From CAWBOY01 sp963790585 (lineage in GTDB: Bacteria; Planctomycetota; Planctomycetia; Gemmatales; Gemmataceae): DNA of 64,000 bases. The stretch is taken from assembly GCA_963790585.1 (NCBI GenBank), contig CAWBOY010000002.1, positions 682,001-746,000 on the forward strand. The letters are read 5' to 3'. Both the position numbers and the translations under genes were made by a program. The notes under the pieces were generated by a model. It saw only the letters and a program-made list of their open reading frames with translations. It did no database searches and was not told the origin of the DNA. The number at the start of each line of letters is the position of its first letter. Position 1 is the first letter of the stretch. Below, one piece after another: positions 26,791-35,579 of the stretch.

Positions 26791-27099
26791 GGGATTCTCC
26801 TTGCGCGAGTTGGTGTTCGGTAGCATCCGACGCTGGCGTTTCGCCGGAAACCGGGGTGAAGTCGAAGAGCTGTTGTTTCGGGCGAGGGGGCATCCGGACG
26901 GCACGAATGATGAACGCGATTTGCCCATATGTGCTATTTGAAATTGCTTTATTGTGCAAATTATTTCTGACACGATCCGGCCGTGTCGTTCGATCAATTT
27001 TTTTCGAGCCTGTTCCTCCTCATTGGCAGTCTTTAGCCTCGCCCTGGCTGGCGTTCGCCGCCCCAATGAAGATCTGCTTGGCGCAGCCGTCGGTCGGTC

Positions 27100-27144
27100 G
27101 CGGTTTTTCGGGGGGTGCATGGCCGGGCCCCCCCGAAAAAACGC
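27100..27144 (-). ncRNA. Hairpin leader D upstream of the gene at 26,474-26,790
   Basis: The arms GCGGTTTTTCGGGGGG (27,100-27,115) and CCCCCCGAAAAAACGC (27,129-27,144) pair over 15 of 16 positions with a 13-base loop containing GGCCGGG. On the plus strand T and G runs precede it, so it could instead be a bidirectional terminator. Its place in the leader of a small plasmid gene matches leaders A-C. Confidence 0.45.
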
Positions 27145-27213
27145 GGACGATCGGTGGCGAGCAGGTCTTCTCGCGCAGCTTGAGTGAGGGAGCGGGTGAG
27201 GGCGGGTGCCTCG

Positions 27214-27783
27214 TTACATTCCCGCCGCCATGGTCTGGCCGACCGGCGGCAACCCGTTTTGCTCGCGGATGCCATTGGCGATCTCCTTGAAGAGCTTCTC
27301 GGCGTCGGCGTGTGCGCCATTCAACTCCGCGTTCTAGTTGCAGCGTCCAGGCCTTGTCCGGGTTGCTCCAACGAAAGCCATTGTCGCGCAATTGCTGAAG
27401 TATTTCCTCACTCGGTTTAGTATCGAACGATATCCGCATTTGGCGGAAGCGGGAGCTCGCGATAGGTGCATTCTCGGGCCGTTTTTGTCCGCCGTGAGGG
27501 CGATGGTATGCGTTCCGAAGGGGTCCGGGAACTTGAGGCGGTCGACGTTATTTCCTTGGCTTGGTTTCGCCGGCTCTGATGTAGCGGTGCCTTGTCCGAA
27601 TTCGACTTGCGAGTCGACAGATTGCGGTGCTGTTTGCCGTTCTTGCTCGCGTAGAGCCGCCTGTTCGTCGAAGATGTCGGGGCCAGCATCGGAAGGCTTG
27701 CGGGATCTCCGCTTCGGCTTTGGTGCCGCAGCGTCTTCCGGAGAAGCAGGTGAGGGAGCGGAGTTGTTCTCTTCTGGGCTCAT
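27214..27783 (-). pseudogene. Conserved plasmid protein with two single-base shifts
   Basis: The first frame (27,334-27,783) has a low-complexity proline/serine N-terminus and a domain start DPFGTHTIALTADKNGPRMHL. A second frame continues MRISFDTKPSEEILQQLRDNGFRWSNPDKAWTLQL, and a third gives HADAEKLFKEIANGIREQNG and the stop at 27,214. Shifts lie near 27,443 and 27,312. I recognise the joined C-terminal domain from uncharacterised planctomycete plasmid proteins. The intact form would be about 190 residues. Function unknown. Confidence 0.65.
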
Positions 27784-27981
27784 AAGCGGTCCTTCCTTTG
27801 GGTGAATGCTTGTCCCCCTTGATGGCTGGCAAGCGGCGGGAAGGTAGCGCCCGGCGGCGAAATTGTCAAACGGACTTGTGTAAACGCTTTCTTAACCATT
27901 TAGCCGTAGACTAACACAAAAACAAATGGCAATTTCAGTGTCGTACCGAACCAGCAACTCAAACTGAAAAGGAACCGTCCC

Positions 27982-30675
27982 ATGGGATACAACGCCTATA
28001 TACCCAACGAAACGTCCAATACCGTTTCCGTGATCAATACCGCAACGAATACGGTCACGGGCACCATCAGCGTTGGTTCCGACCCCTATGGCGTCGCTGT
28101 CGCTCCGGACGGCAAAAAAGTATATGTCTCTGAAATTGGTACAAGCACGGTTTCCGTGATCGACACCGCAACCAATGAGGTCACCGCTACGATAACGGTC
28201 GGCACAAATCCCTACGGCGTGGCGATTACGCCGGACGGCACTCAGGCCTACGTTGCGAACCAGGGAACAGATACGGTAACCGTAGTCAACACGTCGACCA
28301 ATGCCGTGACGAATACGGTCACCGTCGGCAACGACCCGGCGGGAGTAGCAATTACACCAGATGGCACGCAGGCATTTGTCGCGAATACCGCGTCAAACGA
28401 TGTTTCGGTGATCAATACGGCCACCAATACGGTGTCCGCCACCGTGACGGTTGGCAATCATCCATTCGGTGTCGCGATCACTCCAGACGGAACCAAGGCG
28501 TACATCACAAATTACAATGACGACACGGTTTCGGTGGTTAATACGTCTACCAAACTGGTCACGGCCACGATTACGGTCGGCTCCGAGGCGGCAGGTATCG
28601 CCATCACCCGCGATGGCGCCAAAGCGTATGTCGCCAACCGGGGTGTTGGCACCGTATCTGTCATCAACACCGGCACCAACACAGTGTCCGCAACAATCAC
28701 GGTTGGCGGCTTGCCCACTGGGGTGGCAATGACGCCTGACTACAGCAAGGCCTATGTTGCCAACACGGCGGATGGGACGGTCTCCGTAATCAACACGGCC
28801 ACAAACCTCGTGATCGACACGATCACGGTCGGGAGCGATCCAGGAGCCCTCGGCATTTTCATCCAACAAAAGGCCGCCACTTTTGCCTACGTTCCGAATT
28901 ATGGGTCGAACTCCGTCTCCAAAGTCGATACGCAAACCAACACAGCCCTCGGCACGCCAATTGCCGTCGGAGCGAATCCGTATGGCCTGGCAGTCACACC
29001 GGATCAAACCAAAGCCTATGTGACGAATTATGGCTCGACGACGGTCTCGGTCATCGACACCGCGACGGACACCGTAAGTGCCACTGTCACGGTCGGCACG
29101 ACTCCCTTCGATGTGGCGATTACGCCAGACGGTTCCAAGGCTTATGTGCCGAATATCGGCTCGAATAATGTGTCGGTGATTAACACGCTGACCAATGCAG
29201 TTTCTGCCACGATCACCGTGGGCACCCAACCCACGGACGTGGCGGTGAGCCCGGATGGCACCAAGGCGTATGTCGCGAATTATGGCTCGAACAATGTCTC
29301 GGTGATCAACACCACGACAAACACAGTGAGCGCTACCATCACTGTCGGCACTAATCCCCAGGGAGAAGCATTTACTCCTGATGGCACGAAAGCCTATGTT
29401 ACCAATCGAGGAGCAGGGACCGTATCGGTGGTCAATACTTCGACGAACACGGTAAGCGCTACCATCACGGTCGGCACCGACCCGTTTGACGTGGCGATCA
29501 CTCCTGACGGTATGAAAGCCTATGTCCCCAACTTTGGGTCAGGCACGGTATCCGTGATCAACACTAGTACAAACACCGTCTCGGCTACCATTACCGTTGG
29601 CAGCGATCCATGTGGCGTAGCGATTTCACCTGACGGAACTGAGGCATATATATCCAACGATGGCGACGGAACCCTATCGGTGATCAACATTGCCACCAAT
29701 GCAGTCATCGCGATTATTAATGTTGGCAGCGAGCCGCAAAATGTGGCGTTCTGTCTTTTGCCTCCAACTCCGCCGTTCGGCTACGTGGCGAATGGCGGGT
29801 CAAACAGCGTTTCCCTGCTCAATTCCTCGACCAACGCCATACTTGCCTCTATCCCTGTTGGCGCGAATCCGCTCGGTCTCGCCGTTACCCCCGACCAGAC
29901 CAAGGCGTATGTGCCCAATTACGGCTCAACGACGGTCTCGGTCATCAACACCGAGACGAACACCGTGAGCGCCACGGTCACCGTTGGTACGAGTCCTTTT
30001 GACGTGGCAATTACGCCGGATGGTACGAAGGCTTATGTGCCGAACCTCGGCTCTAATAATGTGTCGGTGATTAATACCTCAACCAACGCGGTCTCCGCCA
30101 CGATCACCGTGGGCACGAACCCCACGGACGTCGCAGTAAGCCCGGACGGTAGCAAGGCGTACGTCGCGAATTACAACTCCAATAACGTGTCAGTAATCAA
30201 TACAGCCACCAACACGATCAGCGCTACGATTACGGTCGGCGCGAATCCGCAGGGAGAGGCGTTCACGCCGGACGGCACGAAGGCCTATATCACGAATCGG
30301 GGGGCCGGCACCGTGTCGGTCATCAACACCGCGACCAACACCGTCAGCGCCACCATCACGGTCGGCAGCGATCCGTTCGACGTTGCCATCACTCCCGATG
30401 GGACCAAAGCATATGTGCCGAACTTTGGTTCGGGCACCGTCTCGGTGATCAATACGGGGTCAAACTCCGTGACCGCGACGATTACCGTCGGTACAGACCC
30501 CGGTTTTGTAGGACTAACGCCCGATGGCACCCGAGCCTATGTCACCAACAACGGCAGCGGCACCGTGTCGGTGATCGACATTGCCTCGAATACAGTGATG
30601 GCGACGATCCCCGTCGGGACGAACCCCTACGGCATTGAACTCTTTTTCCCTGAAGTGTCCTGTTCGTGCCTCTGA
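27982..30675 (+). CDS. YVTN-repeat beta-propeller protein, 21 repeats (three 7-blade propellers)
   Basis: An 897-residue protein made almost wholly of 42-residue repeats with the pattern YVxNxGSxTVSVINTxTNTVxATITVG..P.GVAITPDGTKA. I count 21 repeats. Two linkers break the array after repeats 7 and 14 (IFIQQKAATFA and FCLLPPTPPFG), so it reads as three seven-bladed propellers. Propellers 2 and 3 are nearly identical repeat by repeat, showing a recent tandem duplication. There is no obvious signal peptide; it starts directly in repeat 1. YVTN proteins are usually surface or extracellular, but export is not evident here. A ribosome site AAAGGAACC precedes the ATG. Confidence 0.93.
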   Translation: MGYNAYIPNETSNTVSVINTATNTVTGTISVGSDPYGVAVAPDGKKVYVSEIGTSTVSVIDTATNEVTATITVGTNPYGVAITPDGTQAYVANQGTDTVTVVNTSTNAVTNTVTVGNDPAGVAITPDGTQAFVANTASNDVSVINTATNTVSATVTVGNHPFGVAITPDGTKAYITNYNDDTVSVVNTSTKLVTATITVGSEAAGIAITRDGAKAYVANRGVGTVSVINTGTNTVSATITVGGLPTGVAMTPDYSKAYVANTADGTVSVINTATNLVIDTITVGSDPGALGIFIQQKAATFAYVPNYGSNSVSKVDTQTNTALGTPIAVGANPYGLAVTPDQTKAYVTNYGSTTVSVIDTATDTVSATVTVGTTPFDVAITPDGSKAYVPNIGSNNVSVINTLTNAVSATITVGTQPTDVAVSPDGTKAYVANYGSNNVSVINTTTNTVSATITVGTNPQGEAFTPDGTKAYVTNRGAGTVSVVNTSTNTVSATITVGTDPFDVAITPDGMKAYVPNFGSGTVSVINTSTNTVSATITVGSDPCGVAISPDGTEAYISNDGDGTLSVINIATNAVIAIINVGSEPQNVAFCLLPPTPPFGYVANGGSNSVSLLNSSTNAILASIPVGANPLGLAVTPDQTKAYVPNYGSTTVSVINTETNTVSATVTVGTSPFDVAITPDGTKAYVPNLGSNNVSVINTSTNAVSATITVGTNPTDVAVSPDGSKAYVANYNSNNVSVINTATNTISATITVGANPQGEAFTPDGTKAYITNRGAGTVSVINTATNTVSATITVGSDPFDVAITPDGTKAYVPNFGSGTVSVINTGSNSVTATITVGTDPGFVGLTPDGTRAYVTNNGSGTVSVIDIASNTVMATIPVGTNPYGIELFFPEVSCSCL

Positions 30676-30865
30676 CTTAACAATCGGCCTCGACGCTGAT
30701 CGGGCAGGCTCGAATCTATTAGCTTGAACGACGATCACGCAGGCGACCGGTTCCTTACCTTTTCGCTGGCAATCGGCCGCGAAAACGGCTAAAGCTGGGC
30801 GCGATTGGTGCTGTCGGCTTCGATTAGTGCGGCCCGGAGCCGAAAACCAGGAAGGAGAAAGGGAC
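30676..30865. other. Short intergenic region
   Basis: About 190 bases with no gene. It ends in AGGAAGGAGAAAGGGAC, an unusually strong ribosome binding site for the next gene. Confidence 0.5.
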
Positions 30866-31258
30866 ATGACTGCCGTGGACGAATCCATACCGCTGTCGGC
30901 ACCGTTCAGCGTCGGCGAGTTTGAATGGCGTATCGTTGTCAAGACGTCGGCCGCAGGAAGCCAATGTCTTGGCTATGAGTGGCGAAGGACGGACCAGCGG
31001 GACCGTGCCTGGAACGATCAGAAAAACTGGCCAGGAGACACAACGGTCGTGCGATCGTCGAGCAATTCGGAACCCCTATCATCGGCTATAAGGGTCGGTG
31101 ACTACGAATGGCGAATTGTGACCAAACAATCAGCCTTTGAAACGCCATGCCTTGGTTATGAATGGCGAAGAATCGCTCTTCCAGGCCAACCGGAGGCGCC
31201 CTGGAATGATCAAGAGGACTGGCTGGCAGAACAAGATAGAGAGACTTCTGCTCGATAG
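30866..31258 (+). CDS. Small protein with two tandem copies of a GxYEWRIV...GYEWRR domain
   Basis: 130 residues from the ATG at 30866. Two copies of a roughly 45-residue unit are visible: FSVGEFEWRIV...CLGYEWRR...WNDQKNW and IRVGDYEWRIV...CLGYEWRR...WNDQEDW. The copies share most aromatic and charged positions, so this is an internal duplication of an unknown domain rich in tryptophan. No signal peptide. It follows the YVTN gene on the same strand and may be expressed with it. No known family recognised. Confidence 0.7.
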   Translation: MTAVDESIPLSAPFSVGEFEWRIVVKTSAAGSQCLGYEWRRTDQRDRAWNDQKNWPGDTTVVRSSSNSEPLSSAIRVGDYEWRIVTKQSAFETPCLGYEWRRIALPGQPEAPWNDQEDWLAEQDRETSAR

Positions 31259-31277
31259 CGTTATGCAGCAATCGTCG

Positions 31278-32495
31278 TCATTCAGTTGGCATGAGAGCGC
31301 GGCTCGCATCCGGATCGCCCGGGCATTCGACGAGAACGGTGCGCCAATGAGCTTCGGCTCCAGCCTTGTCGCCACGCTCGCCGGCGATGATGGCAAGATT
31401 GCGGCGCGTCAAATGGCCAAATATGCCAGGATCCACGCTGTAAAACGTCTGCGGCGGTCCCAAGCTGAGTATCCGCTGCCAGGCTTTTTCCGCCTCGGCG
31501 GTTTCACCACGGTAACGGTGAGCGATCGCCTTGCGGAACCACAACTCGCCATCATCAGGAAATAGCGTCAGCCCCTCATTGCTCACGCGCAAGGACTCGT
31601 CGTAGCGGGTCAGGATTTGATTCGTCCACGCGATCATCGCAAAGAGCTTACGAGCAATGGACTGTGTATTCCCCCATTTCGCATGGCTTAGGATGTAATA
31701 GCCCAGGGCTTCTGGCCACTGCTTCCGCTCAAAGGCGAGTGTTCCGAGATAGTAAAGTACGAACGGATCGTTCGGACGCTCGGCCAACTCACGGTGAAGG
31801 AGGTGCAAATTACGCTGGCGTTTCTGCTCATGCACGATCGGATCGGCATAACCGGTGTGCCGCACGATGATGTCGGTCCATTGCATCGCGATCTGTGCCT
31901 TTAGCAGGGACGGAATGATCTGCTCGTGAACCCGGTACTCCCAGCGAACCTCGTCCAGGCGCGGGAAAAGGCGGGGATGATCGACAGCGAGCTTTCCGCC
32001 ATCGACGGTATCGCAAACACAGCGCAGCACATACGCCGTCCTTCGATCCGGCTTCAGCTGACTCAACAAGTCCTTGAGCTTTTCCTGGTGCGGAGGCTCA
32101 ATCACGTCGTCGGCATCGAGCCAGAGGACGTAGTCGCCCGTCGCATTGGCGAGCGCGACGTTACGCGCTGCCGCGAAATCATCGATCCAGGCGAATTCGA
32201 TCACGCGCGCGCCGAACGCCTCGGCGATCTCCTTGGTGCGGTCGGTGCTTCCCGTATCGACCACGATCGTCTCGTCAAAGAGTCCGCGCACCGATTCCAG
32301 GCAACGGGGCAGATTCTGCTCCTCATTGCGAACGATCATGATAAGGCTGACGGTAGCTCGCTGCGAATTCTTCCGTTTCGCCGAGGCCGTAATGACCTGT
32401 CGCAATTCGTTCTCCAGGGTACGTCCATTACGACCGGCCTTTTGCCCGTGCCACTCGACGACCCACTCTTCCAATTTGAGGTTCACTTCCTTCAT
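31278..32495 (-). CDS. Family 2 glycosyltransferase with TPR-like C-terminus
   Basis: A 405-residue protein. Residues about 48-150 form a GT-A domain: VSLIMIVRNEEQNLPRCLES, VVDTGSTDRT, and the metal-binding DADD in LWLDADDVI. The second half has TPR-like helices (YYLGTLAFERKQWPEALGYY, then GLTLFPDDGELWFRKAIA). This SunS-like layout is common in enzymes that transfer sugars to proteins or cell-surface polymers. It is convergent with the small protein before it and has no partner genes here, so the substrate cannot be named. Confidence 0.88.
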   Translation of the reverse strand: MKEVNLKLEEWVVEWHGQKAGRNGRTLENELRQVITASAKRKNSQRATVSLIMIVRNEEQNLPRCLESVRGLFDETIVVDTGSTDRTKEIAEAFGARVIEFAWIDDFAAARNVALANATGDYVLWLDADDVIEPPHQEKLKDLLSQLKPDRRTAYVLRCVCDTVDGGKLAVDHPRLFPRLDEVRWEYRVHEQIIPSLLKAQIAMQWTDIIVRHTGYADPIVHEQKRQRNLHLLHRELAERPNDPFVLYYLGTLAFERKQWPEALGYYILSHAKWGNTQSIARKLFAMIAWTNQILTRYDESLRVSNEGLTLFPDDGELWFRKAIAHRYRGETAEAEKAWQRILSLGPPQTFYSVDPGIFGHLTRRNLAIIAGERGDKAGAEAHWRTVLVECPGDPDASRALMPTE

Positions 32496-32511
32496 AATCC
32501 GGCCTCATTCC

Positions 32512-32895
32512 TTATCGAAAAACAATCACTTCAACGTCTACTTTTGCCTTTAGCCAATCACGGTCCCCGGTGATTGCCGACGCTTTGCGGGTGATAGCGA
32601 GTGCCAGGCAGGCGCGATCGCCGAGCGACAGCCCAAGTGGCTTCGTCGCTGGGCGCAACGACGCCGTAACATAGGCTTGGTCGGCATCATAAGCAACGAC
32701 ACGCAAAGGAAGGCGACCAATGGCAGCGGCGGTGTCCTCGACGGGCTTGCCCAGATCGAGGGCGCGAGTCACGACCTCGGCCAAATTGACGCTGGATAAG
32801 TAAGCCCCGGGCAACCGAGCGATGACCGCCTCCGCTCCCGCCTCGGCGAAGAGGACCGCCAGCAAGGCAGAAGCATCGAGAACGACGCTACTCAC
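32512..32895 (-). CDS. PIN-domain toxin (VapC-type ribonuclease)
   Basis: 127 residues from a GTG at 32895 that overlaps the antitoxin stop by eight bases. The PIN signature is clear: VVLDASALLAVL with D7, then NLAEVV, SLGDRACLALA and TGDRDW supplying the remaining acidic residues. PIN toxins cleave RNA, often tRNA. Paired with the AbrB-type gene upstream it forms a type II toxin-antitoxin module that would stabilise the element. Confidence 0.88.
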   Translation of the reverse strand: MSSVVLDASALLAVLFAEAGAEAVIARLPGAYLSSVNLAEVVTRALDLGKPVEDTAAAIGRLPLRVVAYDADQAYVTASLRPATKPLGLSLGDRACLALAITRKASAITGDRDWLKAKVDVEVIVFR

Positions 32896-33187
32896 GGTCT
32901 TTTCGGCCTTTCTTGGCCGATGGGGCCAAGAGAGTATCTTCACGGACCGCTTCCACGCGCCGTTCGCGTATCAACTCATCGACCATGCTGGTGCCGGGAT
33001 GTTTGAACGGCGCGAATGCCGCTTGAACTTCTCGGATGATCTGCGTGTAAGGCATAACTTGGAAACCATCGTCTTGAACTTTGATGGCTAAGGGAGCACC
33101 TGGGACAAGCCCGAGCTGCTTACACAAATCGGCGGGGATGGCGATGCGGTGACCTTCGGCAAGTTTGGTGTGATAGACATGATCCAT
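32888..33187 (-). CDS. AbrB/MazE-type antitoxin
   Basis: 99 residues from the ATG at 33187. The N-terminal 45 residues have the swapped-hairpin AbrB pattern (TKLAEGHRIAIPADLCKQLGLVPGAPLAIKV). The C-terminal tail, basic and rich in E/K (RERRVEAVREDTLLAPSAKKGRK), would bind the toxin. It lies first in the operon and probably represses the promoter located in 33,188-33,260. Confidence 0.85.
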   Translation of the reverse strand: MDHVYHTKLAEGHRIAIPADLCKQLGLVPGAPLAIKVQDDGFQVMPYTQIIREVQAAFAPFKHPGTSMVDELIRERRVEAVREDTLLAPSAKKGRKDRE

Positions 33188-33340
33188 AAAAGGGCGGCTT
33201 TCGATTTGTTCAGATTCAGTGTATCTCCAAGGACGGAATAATGTCAAGAAATAGTATTTGCCAAAGATGGCGATCCTGACGTCAATCTTTCAATGAGTCA
33301 CTTAATCATCCAACAAACCGGTTTACATTACTCTGAAAAT

Positions 33341-33420
33341 GTGACAAGTTGCGTGACGCGGTTTTCACGCAACGGAGAGGGGTTTCGCCCTTGTCACTTA
33401 ACCGAACGTTTTTGTGACAA
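33341..33420 (+). other. Candidate res site of the serine resolvase
   Basis: Nested inverted repeats lie 40-120 bases upstream of the resolvase: GTGACAAG (33,341) pairs with CTTGTCAC (33,390-33,397), and GTTGCGTGA (33,348) pairs with TCACGCAAC (33,365-33,373). A third GTGACAA is at 33,414. Repeated inverted sites beside a small serine recombinase are typical of res or of its operator. Confidence 0.6.
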
Positions 33421-33459
33421 TTGTTTGGAAAGCAATTTGCAAAAGGAGGATGGCGTCGG

Positions 33460-34098
33460 ATGCTGGTCGGGTACATGCGAGTAAGCAAAGCAGATGGAAG
33501 TCAATCGACGGACCTCCAGCGCGACGCCTTACTCGCCGCCGGCGTCGATTGCCGCCACCTCTATGAGGACGTCTCTTCCGGCAAGCGGGACGACCGGCCC
33601 GGATTGGCTGCTTGTCTCAAGGCATTGCGGGAAGGAGATACCCTAATTGTCTGGAAGCTGGATCGTCTGGGCCGTGATCTCCGCCATCTGGTAAACACGG
33701 TACACGACCTGACGGCTCACGGCGTTGGGTTCAAGGTCCTGACCGGCCACGGGGCGAGCATCGACACCACGTCGGCCAGCGGCAAGCTTGTCTTCGGCAT
33801 CTTCTCGGCTTTGGCTGAGTTTGAGCGCGAGCTCATCATCGAGCGCACCAAGGCCGGGTTGGCCGCTGCTCGGGCACGGGGTCGCTGTGGTGGTAGACCC
33901 TACAAGATGACGTCCGCGAAACTCCGGCTGGCGATGGCGGCGATGGGAGAGCCGGAAACCGTTGTAAGTGAGCTGTGTAACGAACTGGGCATCACGCGTC
34001 AGACGCTTTACCGACACGTTACTCCGAATGGCTCGCTGCGACCGGACGGACAGAAACTTTTAAACCGCGGCAAGCAAGCCGCTGCAATAGTCCCATGA
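33460..34098 (+). CDS. Serine recombinase, resolvase/invertase family
   Basis: 212 residues from the ATG at 33460, which has AAAAGGAGG upstream. The catalytic domain has YMRVSKADG (nucleophile S9), then LIVWKLDRLGRDLRHL and FSALAEFERELIIERTKAGL. A C-terminal HTH (LCNELGITRQTLYRHV) binds the site. This is the small Tn3-resolvase/Hin class. With res-like repeats in front of it and a replicon nearby, multimer resolution of the plasmid is the likely role. Confidence 0.92.
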   Translation: MLVGYMRVSKADGSQSTDLQRDALLAAGVDCRHLYEDVSSGKRDDRPGLAACLKALREGDTLIVWKLDRLGRDLRHLVNTVHDLTAHGVGFKVLTGHGASIDTTSASGKLVFGIFSALAEFERELIIERTKAGLAAARARGRCGGRPYKMTSAKLRLAMAAMGEPETVVSELCNELGITRQTLYRHVTPNGSLRPDGQKLLNRGKQAAAIVP

Positions 34099-34111
34099 AA
34101 GGAATCACTGT

Positions 34112-34363
34112 ATGGAAAACCTTTTGACCGTATCGTTTGAAGCCCACAACGCCGAGCAGAACCATCATCGCCGCTATCAGGTGACAGTCGGTCGCGATCT
34201 CCTCGATGACTGGACGGTTGCCGTCCGCTATGGACGGACCGGCCAGGGCGGTCAAGAGCTACGCTTTGCCTCGGCCAACTCCGCCGAGATGCAGGCCGTC
34301 ATCCGCGAACGCCTGCGCCGCGCCTCTCCGCGCCGAAACGGATCGGTTGTCCCTACCGACTGA
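34112..34363 (+). CDS. WGR-domain small protein
   Basis: 83 residues. The segment RRYQVTVGRDLLDDWTVAVRYGR fits a WGR domain with its W...YGR triplet (usually WGR). Such domains bind nucleic acid or PARP-type proteins, and stand-alone copies are frequent on plasmids. It follows the resolvase by 13 bases. Function unproven. Confidence 0.7.
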   Translation: MENLLTVSFEAHNAEQNHHRRYQVTVGRDLLDDWTVAVRYGRTGQGGQELRFASANSAEMQAVIRERLRRASPRRNGSVVPTD

Positions 34364-34673
34364 CGGCCTATAGCATGGCACCGGGCTTCGATCCTGCCGC
34401 TTGGTTGCCGGGGGATCTCATGGCGCGGTTTTTTCAGGAGAGATAGCCGCAACACTCGGTCTGCATACGCAGTTAACCAACCGACGTACCGGGCAAGCGC
34501 GATGCTTTTGCCTGATACGTCAGGTAGAATACCTCTCAAGCAACTTCCTACCCGGAAGAACGTCAAGGGCGCTGACCCAAAGACGCGACGGAATAGGCTC
34601 AAAAGGCCGCTCGTCGGCTTGGTTTTTCCTGCGGCAATTTGGCAACAATCGCCATTTGAGAGGAAATCGGCCT
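34364..34673. other. Leader region, no gene seen
   Basis: 310 bases between the WGR gene and the 301-residue protein. The open frame that crosses it shows no conserved sequence. A promoter for the downstream operon is expected here, but no clear motif stands out. Confidence 0.35.
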
Positions 34674-35579
34674 ATGTCATCCAGTACCTTACCCATGGTC
34701 TCGGACGCTCTGGAAACCCTGCTCGGTCAGCAGGACCTTTGGACAAGAATTTCAGGTTGTGGACGGCTCCTTGATGCAGAGAATGAAGCCGTCAAGGTCC
34801 TGGACGGCGATCCTCGTATTCCTGTCAATTATCACAGCATTCGCCTTGGTTCGCACGCCTTGCTACACAGCAAGGGGAAGAAATTGCTGGGAGAGGTGAA
34901 GCGCGATTTCGGCTTCGGTCACTGGGATTTTTGGGGGATCAACAGCAAGTGGCTGGCAAACGAACTTCGGCAGCGCTACTCGAAGACTGGTGAAGAAGTG
35001 GGCTGGATAACGAAGACCCCGGTGCGGCGACCCCCGAGCCTGCGGCATCTCCAAGATACCGATCTGCACATGGAACAGGAAAAGGCGCGCATTTATTTTC
35101 TATGTACCGAACCGGAAATGGTGCATCGTCACTCGATTCTGCCCTTCCCGACACGCGGATTACGCTTTGCCTGCAAAGAATCGTCGGAGGCGCAGCGGCG
35201 GAAACAGAGTCTTGTGATGCTGGTGGTGCCACGTCGCGTCTGCCATGCTCGCTTTGGTGTTGACTATCGCTACAAAGAAACGTGGTTTTGTTTGGGTCGC
35301 CAGGGTGAGGATGATAGCCGTCTCGTGCGTGGCGAGATTCCGGCGGCGCCGGATGAAGCGTACCAAGGCGATGCTTTCCGCATTCGCACCAATCCCATAG
35401 TAAATCTCACGAGGGTGAGCCGAGGTTTATGGGTTGATAACTGCGGGATCGAGCTCGATCCGCTGAGCGGTGAGGTCCTTAGCATTCGCTTATTTCGGAT
35501 GCCTCTGAAAGAAGCGTTGTTAAGCGGGGCACCTGTCGAATATCAGGGGATGCACGATGCTTCTTCCAAGATCGACTAA
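34674..35579 (+). CDS. Hypothetical 301-residue protein
   Basis: The ATG at 34674 follows GAGAGGAAA and is preferred to the longer in-frame start at 34401, whose first 90 residues are low-information. The protein has no signal peptide or membrane segment. Features include GHWDFWGINSKWLANELRQRY and RGLWVDNCGIELDPLSGEV. I do not recognise it. Its stop overlaps the next start (TAATG), so it forms an operon with the next two frames. Confidence 0.6.
   Translation: MSSSTLPMVSDALETLLGQQDLWTRISGCGRLLDAENEAVKVLDGDPRIPVNYHSIRLGSHALLHSKGKKLLGEVKRDFGFGHWDFWGINSKWLANELRQRYSKTGEEVGWITKTPVRRPPSLRHLQDTDLHMEQEKARIYFLCTEPEMVHRHSILPFPTRGLRFACKESSEAQRRKQSLVMLVVPRRVCHARFGVDYRYKETWFCLGRQGEDDSRLVRGEIPAAPDEAYQGDAFRIRTNPIVNLTRVSRGLWVDNCGIELDPLSGEVLSIRLFRMPLKEALLSGAPVEYQGMHDASSKID

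Noticed and set aside
28393..29229. Long minus-strand frame across the YVTN gene
   Set aside because: It mirrors the 126-base repeats of the real gene and has no start signal or known motif.
31137..31565. 142-residue plus-strand frame over the glycosyltransferase end
   Set aside because: It is antisense to the conserved TPR-like end of the glycosyltransferase and overlaps the small duplicated-domain gene out of frame.
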